In this document: positions 52,570 to 62,890 of the stretch, piece by piece
Position numbering within the stretch: position 1 is the stretch's first letter
How the letters are laid out: each line of letters begins with the position of its first letter
From: Rhizobium tibeticum
GTDB lineage: Bacteria; Pseudomonadota; Alphaproteobacteria; Rhizobiales; Rhizobiaceae
Reading direction: 5' to 3'
Assembly: GCF_900110205.1 (NCBI RefSeq)
Contig: NZ_FOCV01000015.1
Coordinates: 88,902-152,901, forward strand
Length of the DNA: 64,000 bases
Made by a program: the position numbers and the translations under genes
The notes under the pieces: model-generated
Told to the model about the DNA's origin: nothing
Seen by the model: only the letters and a program-made list of their open reading frames with translations
Database searches by the model: none

Positions 52570-54615
52570 TCACGCCAAATTCCGGGCTTTGCCGAGCCGT
52601 TTTATGGCTTGCTCCAGCGGCCGCTCGCAATCGCAGTAATCCTCCCATGCTGATGTCTTCGTCAGCAGGCGCGGTGCCGTTCGAACGGTGAAGCGTCTCG
52701 GATCGAGATCGGCCTTCACCTGTGTCCAGGTGAGCGGCATCGATACCGTGGCACCGGCCCTGGCTCGTGGCGACAAGGGAGCAACCGCGGTGGACATGCG
52801 ATCGTTGCGCAGGTAGTCGAGGAAAATTCGACCGGTCCTCAGGCTCTTCGTCATTTTCACCAGATAGAGCTCCGGATTGTCGCGCGCCATTTGGCGGCAT
52901 ACGTCATAGGCAAAGGCCTTTGCTTGCGCCCATGAGAGCGCCTTTCGCTTGTTTGCGGCAAGCGGTGTGACGACATGCAGCCCCTTCCCTCCAGTGGTCT
53001 TGCAGAAGCTCACCAGGCCCAGTTCCTCGAGCCTGTCCTTCATTTCCCGGGCGGCGGCAACGACAGTCGAGAACGTTACGTCAGGTCCCGGATCGAGGTC
53101 GAAGACCAATCGTCCCGGGATTTCCGGCTTACCCGGCTGGCAATTCCACGGGTGGAGTTCGACGGCGGCAATCTGGGCGACCGCCGACAATCCCTCCAGG
53201 CGATCAATCTGGAGATAGGGCTTCCTGTCGCCGAATACCTCGACCAGCTCCAGGAGGTTCGAGGTGCCCTGCATTGCATGCCGCTGAAAGAACTGCTCGC
53301 CCTTTATGCCATCGGGAGCACGGATGATGGAGCAAGGTCGTCCGGCAATGTGCCTGATGAGCCACGGACCGACCGCCTCGTAGTAGCGAGCGAGGTCCTC
53401 CTTGGTCACAGGCCCACCGTCGTTGGCATCAGGCCAGAGCGGCTTGTCGGGACTGGAAATCAGAACGCCCATCACCTCGACTTTGGCATTTTTCCCGCGT
53501 CCCTGTCTGGCGGCAGGCCCAGGCTCTGGTGTCGCCGTACCAGCGGCCGGGGCTGGCAGATCGGCTTCGACTTCGCTCGCAGGTTTGTCTTTGCGCAGAG
53601 CCTTGAAGGCTGCCTGACGCACGAGACCGTCTGCCGTCCATCCGGTGAACTCGATCTCGGCAACAAGCTCGGGCTTGACCCACACGACATCGCGATCTGT
53701 CCTTGGCGATCCGGCTCCGGTAAAGCTCGACCGGGCAGTCTCCAACGCCTGGAGCTCCGGTAATAGCCCTTCGAGCTTCTTTGCTCCAAACCCGGTTCCC
53801 ACGCGACCGACATAGACAAGATGGTCTTTGCGATAAACACCGACCAATAGCGATCTGAACTCGCCGTTGATCCTTGCATAGCCGCCGATAACGACCTCAT
53901 GCCCGGCACGACATTTCGATTTGGTCCACGTATGGGTGCGCCCTGATTGATACGGTGCGTCGGCCTGTTTCGAAACGATGCCTTCGAGCGACAGCTTGCA
54001 GGCGGACTTCAATACCGCGTCGCCTCCGGTTTCGAAGTGCTCCACGAAACGGATCCGGGGATTGCTCGGAGCGCTATTCAGGAGGGTGGCGAGACGATCC
54101 TTTCTGTCGCTCAGTGGCAGCCCACGAAGGTCTTCGTTGCGGTCGAAAAGCAGATCAAATGCGAAGAAAACAAGATCTCCGGTCTTGCTTTCGGAAAGCG
54201 CGGCCTGAAGTGCGGCGAAATCCGGTGCGCCATGTTCATCAAGCGCACAGATCTCGCCGTCTAGAATGGCATTTGGAAGAGCAGAGGCGGCGTCGGATAT
54301 TTCGGTGAACTTTGCCGTCCAATCCAATCCTTTCCGTGTCTTCAGCGTGACCTCGTTATCAAACACGCGCATCTGGACCCTGTAGCCGTCGAATTTGATT
54401 TCATGGACCCAATCGGCTCCCGAGGGCGGACGCTCCAGCGTCTCGCAGAGCTGCGGCGCTATAAAGTCCGGGAGGTGGGCTGGCGCATCCTCTGTTGGCC
54501 GCGTGGCATTTTGCCTCTTGGATCTTCGAGGCTCTGCAGGCGCGCCGCTATCGCTTCCCCAGACGGCGTCGGCCCGGACTTTTCCCCCTTTGACGATGAA
54601 CGCGGCCGTGGCCAT
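52570..54615 (-). CDS. ligD: DNA ligase D, ligase and polymerase domains only
   Basis: A 681-residue NHEJ enzyme. The ligase comes first: adenylation motif EIKFDGYR with Lys 74, [20 protein letters not shown], and [18 protein letters not shown]; then a Pro/Ala-rich linker (about 350-370); then the primase-like polymerase domain (about 385-675) with [28 protein letters not shown] (metal-binding D-x-D) and [13 protein letters not shown]. The N-terminal phosphoesterase (PE) domain of many LigDs is missing; the first 30 residues look like the linker before the ligase. No Ku gene is in the window. It repairs double-strand breaks, typically in stationary phase. Confidence 0.93.
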   Translation of the reverse strand: MATAAFIVKGGKVRADAVWGSDSGAPAEPRRSKRQNATRPTEDAPAHLPDFIAPQLCETLERPPSGADWVHEIKFDGYRVQMRVFDNEVTLKTRKGLDWTAKFTEISDAASALPNAILDGEICALDEHGAPDFAALQAALSESKTGDLVFFAFDLLFDRNEDLRGLPLSDRKDRLATLLNSAPSNPRIRFVEHFETGGDAVLKSACKLSLEGIVSKQADAPYQSGRTHTWTKSKCRAGHEVVIGGYARINGEFRSLLVGVYRKDHLVYVGRVGTGFGAKKLEGLLPELQALETARSSFTGAGSPRTDRDVVWVKPELVAEIEFTGWTADGLVRQAAFKALRKDKPASEVEADLPAPAAGTATPEPGPAARQGRGKNAKVEVMGVLISSPDKPLWPDANDGGPVTKEDLARYYEAVGPWLIRHIAGRPCSIIRAPDGIKGEQFFQRHAMQGTSNLLELVEVFGDRKPYLQIDRLEGLSAVAQIAAVELHPWNCQPGKPEIPGRLVFDLDPGPDVTFSTVVAAAREMKDRLEELGLVSFCKTTGGKGLHVVTPLAANKRKALSWAQAKAFAYDVCRQMARDNPELYLVKMTKSLRTGRIFLDYLRNDRMSTAVAPLSPRARAGATVSMPLTWTQVKADLDPRRFTVRTAPRLLTKTSAWEDYCDCERPLEQAIKRLGKARNLA

Positions 54616-54693
54616 GGCTGCTCTCGAAGGTGATCTCGTTTCAGTGAAATGCCGCTTCGCGATGGTGGTTCCATGGGCTTCTTCGCCGTTTGG

Positions 54694-55779
54694 CTACTTC
54701 AGGCGGTCGGCCGTCTCGCCAAGCGAATCCGCGACATACGCACCGCGCGATCCCATCGGCAGCTCGGGCCCGGTCGTGGTGTCTTTCGCGGTCTGGTGTT
54801 CCAACTCCGCATTCAGTTCGCCGCCGACGATCAGGATCACGATCGAAAGCCACGTCCAGATGAGGAATGCGATAAGCGTGCCGAGGGTCCCGTAAGTGGC
54901 GCTGTAGTCGGCGAAGTGGTTCATGTAGAACGAGAAGCCGACCGACATGGCAAACCATGACAGCGTCACGAGCACAGCACCCCAGGTCATCCAGCGGAAT
55001 TTTGCCGGCTCCCGGCTTGGGCCGAAGCGGTAGACTGCGGTCACGATTGCACCGACGATCAACAGAAGCACTGGCCACCTTAGCAACAAGGCCATATGTT
55101 CCTTGAACTGATCGAGCCAGAGGTAGGAAAGCACCGCCGGCATCACAGCGACCAGCCCGATCATGATCGCCGCGCATAGCATTGCACAGAGCGTAAAGCA
55201 CAAGGCGATTGCATTCAGTTTGACCAAGCTGCGCTTTTCCTTCTCTTCGTAGGCGACATTCATCGCGTCGAACACGGCCAGTGTGCCGCTGTGAGTGCTC
55301 CAAAGGGCAATGCTCAATCCGACGATGAAGGTCACGCTGAGGGTGCTGTTGCGAGTTTCGACCAGGTTTTTGATTTGATCGGCAATAAGGTCAAAGGCGC
55401 CCGGCGGGAGTAGGCCGGCAAGTTCACGCAGATGATCGGACATTGTGACAGGATCGGCCATCAGACCATAAAGTGAGACCAATGCCGCAAGCGCTGGGAA
55501 GAGGGCCAGCAACAGATAGAATGTCACCCCTCCAGCGATCAGCGTCACACGGTCGTCGGACACCTCTTTGACCAGGCGAAAGAAGACGTCACGCAATCCT
55601 TTGATCGGTATGGCTTCTGGAACCGCGGCATTTCTCCCGCGCCCTGGCTCTAAAGGATCGATCGTTCGATCCCCAGCCGGATTGGGATGCGTTCTGCCGA
55701 GAAGGATTGCGCCGCTCACGGCCGCGATCAATAAGACCGTGGCGGTTGACACCCTCTGGGACGGTGGCAGTCTTGGCAT
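54694..55779 (-). CDS. YihY/virulence factor BrkB-family membrane protein
   Basis: A 361-residue inner-membrane protein, starting at ATG 55779; the longer frame to 56019 is not credible. Family features: VSDDRVTLIAGGVTFYLLLALFPA (in parts), ALWSTHSGTLAVFDAMNVAY, AVYRFGPSREPAKFRWMTWG and YGTLGTLIAFLIWTWLSIVI with the closing GGELNAELEHQT. About six helices. Once annotated as RNase BN; true function unknown, linked to envelope and stress. It is upstream of ligD in the same direction. Confidence 0.92.
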   Translation of the reverse strand: MPRLPPSQRVSTATVLLIAAVSGAILLGRTHPNPAGDRTIDPLEPGRGRNAAVPEAIPIKGLRDVFFRLVKEVSDDRVTLIAGGVTFYLLLALFPALAALVSLYGLMADPVTMSDHLRELAGLLPPGAFDLIADQIKNLVETRNSTLSVTFIVGLSIALWSTHSGTLAVFDAMNVAYEEKEKRSLVKLNAIALCFTLCAMLCAAIMIGLVAVMPAVLSYLWLDQFKEHMALLLRWPVLLLIVGAIVTAVYRFGPSREPAKFRWMTWGAVLVTLSWFAMSVGFSFYMNHFADYSATYGTLGTLIAFLIWTWLSIVILIVGGELNAELEHQTAKDTTTGPELPMGSRGAYVADSLGETADRLK

Positions 55780-56420
55780 CTGGCAATTCCCGTTTCTCGC
55801 CAAGATTAACGCAGCTGTTCCCGAAAGGATGCGTTTGATGATCCATACAATTGCTGCCCCGCTGCTTTGACGCGCGTTTCCCGGCGTCCGCGTCTGATAC
55901 CGTCCTGCCAACCGGTCGAGACGCGGCTGATGGCGCGCGGGGGTCGATGGAGCGAGCCTGCGATATTGCCACGCCGCTGAGCTCGCTTGAAGAACCGTGA
56001 AGCGACGGCGTCGCCGCACGAAATTGCTTTCCTCTCCCTTGCGGGGTTCACTGTTTCTTGACCGATTGTAGGCATAAGGGATGTGCGATTATTGGGCCGC
56101 ACTGACGGGTGTTTGATGGTTCCCTCCATGCTATTTCGAATCTGGTCCGCAGTTGCCGTGTTGACGGCTCTTGTTGCCATCAACCCTTTTGGTAGAGACG
56201 TCGCCGATCCGATCACGACTGGCACCATTGGGGTTGAGCAGCGATAGCGGCGATCGAGGAATCGAAAGCGTGTTTCTGCGGTTACCCCGCGCGCAAAAAG
56301 CTATCCGCGCGCGGCTCAAAACCCGGTACGATGCTCATTTACCGTCTTGCTTAAAATACTGACCACCGATCCTTTCATCATCCATCGATCGCGATATGTT
56401 TGTCTTAGGGGGATCGAAAC
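55780..56420. other. intergenic region
   Basis: About 640 bases. One candidate small secreted peptide (56116-56247, 43 codons, contains FRIWSAVAVLTALVAINPF) is listed separately. The rest holds no supported gene. Confidence 0.35.
56116..56247 (+). CDS. possible small secreted or membrane peptide
   Basis: A 43-residue frame from ATG 56116 with a hydrophobic segment (MLFRIWSAVAVLTALVAINP) and a polar tail. The upstream GACGGGTGTTTG is only a weak ribosome binding site, and no homologue is recognised. Low confidence. Confidence 0.3.
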   Translation: MVPSMLFRIWSAVAVLTALVAINPFGRDVADPITTGTIGVEQR

Positions 56421-56651
56421 TTGGACAGATACACCATTCAACAGCAGGACGACGGCAACTGGGCGGTTCTGGATCAGCAGAAGGGCGCGCTGATCGTTGA
56501 CCCGATGATGACACAGACCACAACTCGTCTGAGCGCCCAGGCTCTCGCCGATCTCAAGAACGGCCTTCAGCCGCGGCGACAAGAGAAGATCCGGACACGG
56601 CTTGATGCGATTGCGGACCTCGTGAGAAGACTTCGCGCCCGGAGTGCCTAG
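56421..56651 (+). CDS. small hypothetical protein
   Basis: A 76-residue protein at TTG 56421 with GGGGGATCGAAAC upstream. Contains YTIQQQDDGNWAVLDQQKGA and LSAQALADLKNGLQPRRQEK, then a basic helical end (DAIADLVRRLRARSA). The N-terminal part resembles short beta-hairpin proteins. Unknown family. Confidence 0.5.
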   Translation: MDRYTIQQQDDGNWAVLDQQKGALIVDPMMTQTTTRLSAQALADLKNGLQPRRQEKIRTRLDAIADLVRRLRARSA

Positions 56652-56764
56652 CTAGCATTCCAGCCTGCCGCCCAGCCTGTGCCGCTTATCTTGTCACCAA
56701 TGAGCTTGAACGTCCTTGCAGGCTTTGCCATGGCGGGGATAGCCCCAACCTCGGCCGGGGCGCC

Positions 56765-58000
56765 CTAACGTCTCTCCCACCCAAAGACACTGCGTCCGCC
56801 GAAATGTTCCGAATCGCGAAACTCGCCGGCAATGATTTCCTTGAGGTCGGGGCCGGTGACGTACTGCTCCATCTGTCGTGACTGGATATCCAGGCGTTTT
56901 AAAGCAGCCAGTTCCTCTTCACGCCCGAGCTTGCCTTTGGCGATCGCCGATTTCATCACGCGGATGGTTTCGTCATATACCTTCAGCGGCACGGGAAACG
57001 GATGACGATCCTTGCCGCCGTGGGCAAGCGAAAACCTGGCAGGATCGGAGAAGCGGCAGGGCGCTCCATGCACCACCTCCGCCACCATGGCCAGCGCCTT
57101 TACCGTGCGTGCCCCAACACCCGGCACGAGCAGCAGATCCTGATAGTCTTTCGGGCCGCGATCGGCCGCAGCGGCGAGACTTCCATGCAGGCGCTTCATG
57201 ACGATGTCGCCAGCGCGCACGTCGTGATGTGCCGGCATGACAAGATGCGGCAAGATCAGCTGATCGGCCACGACAGCTTCCCGCTCGGCGCTTTGGGCGA
57301 GTGCGCTTGCCTCCCGGGCGATGCCGTCGGGTCCGAGTGTTGCGAGGATGTCAAGTTGACCAAGCCGCGATCGACATGCCCGACGATCAGCAAGATTGAT
57401 GATATTGCCCTGCCCACGCCCCTCGATCGCACGGTGGGGTGAATCGAGGAAACTTTCCAGGCCCTCCGAGAGCCAATGATATCGCCTGGCTTGGCGCCTT
57501 TCGTCGTTCATCCCCTGCTGCACGACGACCCATTTGCCGTCATCGGCAACGATGAACCCGTGCAGGTAGAGATCAAATCCATCCTGAACGGCAGCGCTGT
57601 CCACCTTGGCGACTAAACGGCTGACGCCGGCAAGGCGAGTACCATCGATCCCAACGCGATATCCGATATCGACAAGCTCTTCCGGCGTCTTGCGGGATTG
57701 GGCGCCTCGACCGCCGCAGACATGCAGGCCCAATTCGCCCGACAGCGGTTTCAGGCCTCGCTTGAGTGCCCCGATCACGCTGGTGGTGATGCCAGAGGAA
57801 TGCCAGTCCATTCCCATCACCGAACCGAAGGACTGGAACCAGAATGGATGAGACAGGCGGCGTAGGAACTCGTCGCGACCATAATGATGGACGATAGCCT
57901 CGGCGATAAGCGCGCCGAGCCTGGTCATCCGATCGCTGAGCCACGGAGGAACCCGTCCGCCATGAAGCGGTAAGTCAGCACTGCCTGATCGTTTTGACAT
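56765..58000 (-). CDS. DUF763-family protein
   Basis: A 411-residue protein, start ATG 58000 (the frame is open to 58099). The family is clear: RSGSADLPLHGGRVPPWLSD (4-23), FWFQSFGSVMGMDWHSSGIT, GLHVCGGRGAQSRKTPEEL and LLLVPGVGARTVKALAMVAE, the last a helix-hairpin-helix motif. DUF763 proteins occur in archaea and bacteria, often near DNA-repair genes; the HhH and a conserved C-G-G motif suggest nucleic-acid binding. Here it lies near ligD, supporting a repair role, but the reaction is unknown. Confidence 0.9.
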   Translation of the reverse strand: MSKRSGSADLPLHGGRVPPWLSDRMTRLGALIAEAIVHHYGRDEFLRRLSHPFWFQSFGSVMGMDWHSSGITTSVIGALKRGLKPLSGELGLHVCGGRGAQSRKTPEELVDIGYRVGIDGTRLAGVSRLVAKVDSAAVQDGFDLYLHGFIVADDGKWVVVQQGMNDERRQARRYHWLSEGLESFLDSPHRAIEGRGQGNIINLADRRACRSRLGQLDILATLGPDGIAREASALAQSAEREAVVADQLILPHLVMPAHHDVRAGDIVMKRLHGSLAAAADRGPKDYQDLLLVPGVGARTVKALAMVAEVVHGAPCRFSDPARFSLAHGGKDRHPFPVPLKVYDETIRVMKSAIAKGKLGREEELAALKRLDIQSRQMEQYVTGPDLKEIIAGEFRDSEHFGGRSVFGWERR

Positions 58001-58360
58001 CTGTTCGGTTTGCTCGTCTCGGTTCAGCTCGCTGGCTCGCGGGCAAAGGTCGGATTGCCCAGGCCAAGTGATCTTTCTCTGGCTCGTGCTTCCACGCATG
58101 TCGAGCCGATTGACGCTGTCGACAGCATATTGCGGATTTTCCCGAGGGCGCGCAAGCAGGTGGCGCTATAAGCGTTCCAGCCATGGCAGGAACATCCTAT
58201 CTTGCAACGCCTGCATTGCAACGTCAGGTGTTTCCAGTTCCGGGAAGCGCAAACCAAAATAAATCAACCACTTGGGAATTTGCTGGATTCCTGATCTTCT
58301 TACGAAATCACTATGATTTTTGAAGAAGTGTCCAACCTGTTTTTGGCGGCTTTTGCGCCA
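58001..58360. other. intergenic region, no supported gene
   Basis: About 360 bases with only short frames lacking starts. It likely holds the promoter of the DUF763 gene. Confidence 0.35.
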
Positions 58361-58762
58361 CTAGCGGTCGTTGCTTCGGCTCCCACAACGGAACCCTACG
58401 ACACGACCAATGAGCACTCCCATCGGGACAATGGCGATTGCCGCGAACACGTTTGTCCACTTGGCAAATGCTATAAGAATTATCCAGCAAGTGAGCGCGA
58501 ACGGGATGATGGCACTAGAGACGGCCATAGTGATAAGCAATAGCACTCCAGATAAGTTTTCAACGCCCGGCTGGGACGGCACCCGTGTAATTGTTAGGCC
58601 AGTAAAGCCGACGAGCGACAAGGCGATCGGCGTCACCAACCTGGCTTGAAGTGCGCGAGGTCCTATCTGGTTTCGTTTTCGCCGACGATCGGTCGAGATG
58701 GCGGTCAAAACAGAAGCCGTCATTCCCAAAAAGCAGACGATGAACGTAGGAAATAACAGCAT
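58361..58762 (-). CDS. four-helix membrane protein of unknown function
   Basis: A 133-residue protein, ATG 58762 after AAAGGGCGATACG. Four hydrophobic helices: LLFPTFIVCFLGMTASVL (from residue 2), VTPIALSLVGFTGLTITRV, LSGVLLLITMAVSSAIIP to ILIAFA, and VFAAIAIVPMGVLIGRVVG, with a basic loop STDRRRKRNQ after the first. No family recognised. Confidence 0.65.
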   Translation of the reverse strand: MLLFPTFIVCFLGMTASVLTAISTDRRRKRNQIGPRALQARLVTPIALSLVGFTGLTITRVPSQPGVENLSGVLLLITMAVSSAIIPFALTCWIILIAFAKWTNVFAAIAIVPMGVLIGRVVGFRCGSRSNDR

Positions 58763-59087
58763 CGTATCGCCCTTTGAACCCGCCGGACTTCTCAGAACCT
58801 GCTGACCGCTCCCTTCCCAACAGGTAGCGCTCGTTCTTTGTACATCTTCCACGAGTGTAAAAAGCGTGTGATAGCAGTGTGGTAAATGGGATGCCCACCT
58901 GCGGGTCCGATCGGAGATTGTCGAATAATAACAGTGTGGGTGTAAAACGCTTGACCTTTCACCATGCCCTCTGCATAGGACGTCTTACACGCCAGCCGAC
59001 CGGCTTTGGGGCCAAAGCAGCCTTGCCGCTCGTTCGCTCACAGCTCAATCTTGACGCCAATATACGCGTTGGCTACCTAAGCGGGAA
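58763..59087. other. intergenic region, no supported gene
   Basis: About 325 bases containing divergent upstream regions of the flanking genes; no gene seen. Confidence 0.35.
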
Positions 59088-59681
59088 ATGTATGGGGGCG
59101 TCTACGTGGTGCGTAAGTTGATCCGGACTTTCTTGGCTGCGATTTCAATTGCCGTTTTAATGCCCGAGGTAGGCATCCCGCACGAAATTGATCACGAGAG
59201 CAGAGATCAGCCCAAACTGATTGATCACACATGTGCAGAGCTGAATTCAGCACATAAAAGCATGCGCGAAACTTCGAAATATCGAGAGACAATCCACGAC
59301 TTGAGACCAGATGGTACGCTCATTGAATACACAACAGTGATTATTTACGGTGCGTACGGTTACCAACGATATGCGGGCGAAACGGGCTGGGACCGCTTCA
59401 ACAATGAGTCTCCATCTTGGCAGAGATTTACCTCCTGCACGCGCAAAGACACGAGGACTGGTCGCCGCTTTTATGCGACCTATCACCACCAAGGACACAT
59501 CGCCGGAACCGAGGTTTTGATGACTTCCGACGGAAAAAAGGTCAAAAAGGTAATACGTCGTTATCCACGGGATGATGAGTTTTTTCCGTTCTCTACCGCG
59601 GTTTCTCGATTCGACAAGGGGCCGAAAGCAGTCGAAGTGCCTACGAAATATACCTGTGGGGGAAGTCCCTGCCGGCTGTAG
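59088..59681 (+). CDS. secreted hypothetical protein
   Basis: A 197-residue protein with a signal peptide in the first 32 residues (RKLIRTFLAAISIAVLMPEV); start ATG 59088, although GTG 59106 or 59109 are close alternatives. The mature part has DHTCAELNSAHKSMRETSKY, RPDGTLIEYTTVIIYGAYGY, SWQRFTSCTRKDTRTGRRFY and a final KYTCGGSPCRL; four cysteines could form two disulfides. Likely periplasmic. No family recognised. Confidence 0.65.
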   Translation: MYGGVYVVRKLIRTFLAAISIAVLMPEVGIPHEIDHESRDQPKLIDHTCAELNSAHKSMRETSKYRETIHDLRPDGTLIEYTTVIIYGAYGYQRYAGETGWDRFNNESPSWQRFTSCTRKDTRTGRRFYATYHHQGHIAGTEVLMTSDGKKVKKVIRRYPRDDEFFPFSTAVSRFDKGPKAVEVPTKYTCGGSPCRL

Positions 59682-59713
59682 ATGCATCCAGAGCCGAGAC
59701 ACGTTGGCGCCTT

Positions 59714-60240
59714 GTGCCATGGAAGGTGTGTGAGATAGTGCCGTATTCGCAGCAAGACTTTCCGACGCTAGTTCAGCCTGCAAGTCGCGCCAGGCTTTTG
59801 ATCGCTGCAGGTGTCGTTGTTCCCCTTTGCATAATGTGCGGGTTCATCATTCATGGTGACTTCACGACCCGTAACATTGGTCCTGTGACAGCCACGTTTC
59901 TCCTCCCGGTGTTTCTCGTTATCGTCGCGGTTTTCTTGTACGGAGCGTGGATAGTCGATCCCGACAAACCCTCCGCGTCATCAGCTCGGAAGGTGAGGCC
60001 TTCCCAATTCCGTGGCACGCGATCTCCTCCGCAAAAGGAATGACCGTTGCCAAAACGGAGGTCCTGTATTTGACCGTCCGCCGCGAGGCAGATCCGGAGC
60101 TATTCGACCTTTTCGTTCGCAGGAACCTCTGGATGTCACGTAAAGTCGCCATTCCACTGGCGTATTTTCAGGGAGCGAAGCCTCAGGAAGTGCGGTCAAT
60201 CGTCAAAGGGTACCTGAGGGACATCTGTGGCACCCCGTGA
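59714..60240 (+). pseudogene. membrane protein gene with a frameshift
   Basis: The frame from 59714 gives two membrane helices (LLIAAGVVVPLCIMCGFII and ATFLLPVFLVIVAVFLYGAW) and then runs into RKVRPSQFRGTRSPPQ. A second frame at 59947-60240 continues plausibly with RQTLRVISSEGEAFPIPWHA, KTEVLYLTVRREADPELFDL and LAYFQGAKPQEVRSIVKGYL. One base lost near 59955-59975 (ATCCCGACAAACCCTCC) would join both into one protein of about 170 residues, with two helices and a cytoplasmic domain. Confidence 0.6.
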
Positions 60241-60323
60241 AGCCGAGCGATGGCTGGAGGACTAAAAAATCTTTCATCTGCAACCAGGAAGTTATGTATG
60301 CAAGGTCTCTCGTGCAGCGATTG

Positions 60324-60704
60324 CTATGCCCGATTTCGGGGCCGGTTCGCTCGCTGTGGAAAGAATGAGTTACAGAGGTACAGCATAATTCGGATCCTGT
60401 TTGGCGTACTCTGCAATTCGCTATCAATGCCATCCCTATGCTTTTGTACTCGCTTATCGGCGTCCTCCGGAGACTTTCCAATCTCAATGAGGTCATTCTT
60501 TCCTTTTTCGTACAGGAAGCCCGCCTCTAAGGTGTGAAAGGCTTCGGCGTCCGCATCACCTGTTTTCCTGTAGGTTTCGGCCACCTTCATATGGACGGCC
60601 GCGCAATAGAAGAATTGATATTTGGCAAACCGACGCTTGTGTTCTTGCGCGGTCGAAACGGTTGGCAAGATAATCAGAAATACTGCAATCAACCGAAGTT
60701 TCAT
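60324..60704 (-). CDS. secreted hypothetical protein
   Basis: A 126-residue protein with a clear signal peptide (KLRLIAVFLIILPTVSTAQE, cleavage about residue 19). The mature part is helical and charged: HKRRFAKYQFFYCAAVHMKV, ETYRKTGDADAEAFHTLEAG, KSPEDADKRVQKHRDGIDSE. Two cysteines may pair. Unknown family; periplasmic. Confidence 0.7.
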   Translation of the reverse strand: MKLRLIAVFLIILPTVSTAQEHKRRFAKYQFFYCAAVHMKVAETYRKTGDADAEAFHTLEAGFLYEKGKNDLIEIGKSPEDADKRVQKHRDGIDSELQSTPNRIRIMLYLCNSFFPQRANRPRNRA

Positions 60705-61185
60705 ATCGCCTCTCGACGCGCAAAAGTGGAACGGCCGAACGCGACCGATACCAGATGTCAGCGTCCCATGCGCGAGCTTGTCGCTTGAGCCTTAACTTTC
60801 GGTTGAGATTGAGGCTTGGCTTTATCGGATGCAAGTGGCGAGTTCGATGGCCGCTTCGGGCGTGGCCGACAACGGTCATCGGCGGAGTTCCCTATAGCCC
60901 TTTAGGGCAATATTAGGAATGCCAAACCTGTAGTAATGTCCAGCGCTCGGGAGGGATTCAGGCCAAAGCAAGGCTTTGCGCGGGCGAAGGAGTGTCGAAA
61001 GGCATAACGTCCGCATTTTGCATATTATCCAAGTCTTCTCGCTACGAGCCGCTAGTCCCTGTCGAGCGCTACACTTACACTCTTCGAATGCCAGGTCCGT
61101 TCCAGCCATGTAGTCAGATCGTATCCGCAGACATGAGGAGGGGCACCTTTATGCCCTGAATGCAGTCCAAAACGGAGAAAGCATC
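60705..61185. other. intergenic region upstream of the arylsulfatase
   Basis: About 480 bases without a supported gene. GGAG stands nine bases before the sulfatase ATG. Any promoter for it lies here. Confidence 0.4.
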
Positions 61186-62871
61186 ATGAGTAGCATGAGA
61201 AACCTTTGCTTTGGTATGTTGGCTTCGGCGTTGACGACCGCGCTCGCTGGGTCAGCAGTTGCACAACAACAGTCTTCCAAACCCAACATTCTCGTCATCA
61301 TGGGTGACGATGTCGGCTGGTTCAACATCGGGGCCTATCACCGGGGGATTATGTCAGGGAAGACGCCCAACCTCGACAAGCTAGCCGCCGAGGGCATGAT
61401 GTTCACTGACTATTATGCAGAAGCAAGTTGCACCGCAGGCCGGGCGAGCTTCATCACCGGAGAAATTCCGCTGCGCACCGGTTTGACCACGGTTGGGCAG
61501 GCGGGCGCGGACGTGGGGATGCCCGCCAAGGCGGCAACGATAGCGGCTGCGCTAAAAACACAGGGCTACGCCACCGGGCAATTCGGCAAGAACCATCTCG
61601 GCGATCTGAACAAGTATCTACCGACGCTACATGGCTTCGACGAATTCTTCGGCTACCTCTATCACCTGGACGCGATGTCCGATCCCTATTGGTATTCATT
61701 CCCCGATGACCAATCCTATCGAGACAAAATCGGGCCGCGCAATCTGGTACACAGCTTTGCAACCGAGACGGACGACGCCACCGAGCTGCCGCGCTGGGGC
61801 AAGGTCGGCAAGCAGCGTATCGTCGATGAAGGGCCACTGGCACCGTACCCCGACATGTCAAATGTGCCCAACATGCACGACATCACGCCAAAGGCCAAAT
61901 ACGACATGGGCTCGTTTGACGAAGTGCTGGTCAAGGCTTCGTGCGACTTCATGGACAAGGCCAAGACCGGCGGCAAACCGTTCTTTGTCTGGCACAATAC
62001 GACCCGCATGCACGTCTGGACTTTTCTGTCGCCCAAATATCAAGCCCTTATGAATAGCAGCACCAACTATGGCCTCGAAGAAGCCGGCATGGCGCAGCTT
62101 GACGACAGCGTCGGCGCTCTCATGAAGTGCGTCGAGGATGCTGGTGAGACCGACAACACCATCGTCATTTTCACCACGGACAACGGAGCGGAAGTCTTCA
62201 CTTGGCCTGACGGCGGGATGACGCCGTTTAAGGGCACCAAGGGTACTGTGATGGAGGGCGGGTTCCGCGCACCGGCCATCATCCGATGGCCGGGCAAGGT
62301 CAAGGCTGGAACAGTCGAGAACGGCATCTTCTCAGCCCTGGATTGGTTCCCGACGTTGGTGGCGACAGCTGGAAACCCAGAGATAACTGACCAGTTGCTC
62401 AAGGGTGTCGAACTTGGCGAGAATACCTACAAGAACCATCTCGACGGCTACAATCAGTTGGACTTGCTGTTGGGCAAATCACCATCTGCACGGCATGAAT
62501 TTTTCTACTTCGGCGGCCCTGCTTTGGGGGCAGTCCGCATCGATGACTTCAAGTACCAGTTCTTCCAGCAGCCGCAGGGTTGGCCGGGTGCGAAGGTCAC
62601 AACGGACATGCCCACGATGGTCAATATTCGTCAGGACCCCTTCGAGCGGACGCCGTCGATTGGCAGTCAAAACCTCAATGACCTTGGTGGAGGCTACATG
62701 AACGACTTCTACGCTCGTGAGTTCTGGCGCTTTGTCAGTGTTCAGCAGGAAGTTGGCAAACTTGCGCTCACGGCAATCGACTACCCGCCGATGCAAGACC
62801 CGGCCTCGTTCAACCTGGAGGCCGTAAAGAGGCAGATCGATGCTGCGATCAAGAACAAGCCGGGCAACTAA
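61186..62871 (+). CDS. secreted arylsulfatase
   Basis: A 561-residue sulfatase with a signal peptide (LCFGMLASALTTALAGSAVA, cleavage about residue 26). Active-site motif SCTAGRASFITG has Cys 82 in C-x-A-x-R, the site converted to formylglycine; metal ligands DD (41-42) in IMGDDVGWF, and IFTTDNGAEV downstream. It hydrolyses sulfate esters in the periplasm. The FGly-generating enzyme is not in the window. Start ATG 61186 with GGAG upstream. It stands alone, followed by a hairpin at 62891. Confidence 0.93.
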   Translation: MSSMRNLCFGMLASALTTALAGSAVAQQQSSKPNILVIMGDDVGWFNIGAYHRGIMSGKTPNLDKLAAEGMMFTDYYAEASCTAGRASFITGEIPLRTGLTTVGQAGADVGMPAKAATIAAALKTQGYATGQFGKNHLGDLNKYLPTLHGFDEFFGYLYHLDAMSDPYWYSFPDDQSYRDKIGPRNLVHSFATETDDATELPRWGKVGKQRIVDEGPLAPYPDMSNVPNMHDITPKAKYDMGSFDEVLVKASCDFMDKAKTGGKPFFVWHNTTRMHVWTFLSPKYQALMNSSTNYGLEEAGMAQLDDSVGALMKCVEDAGETDNTIVIFTTDNGAEVFTWPDGGMTPFKGTKGTVMEGGFRAPAIIRWPGKVKAGTVENGIFSALDWFPTLVATAGNPEITDQLLKGVELGENTYKNHLDGYNQLDLLLGKSPSARHEFFYFGGPALGAVRIDDFKYQFFQQPQGWPGAKVTTDMPTMVNIRQDPFERTPSIGSQNLNDLGGGYMNDFYAREFWRFVSVQQEVGKLALTAIDYPPMQDPASFNLEAVKRQIDAAIKNKPGN

Positions 62872-62890
62872 GTGGAACCTCGACGACGAC

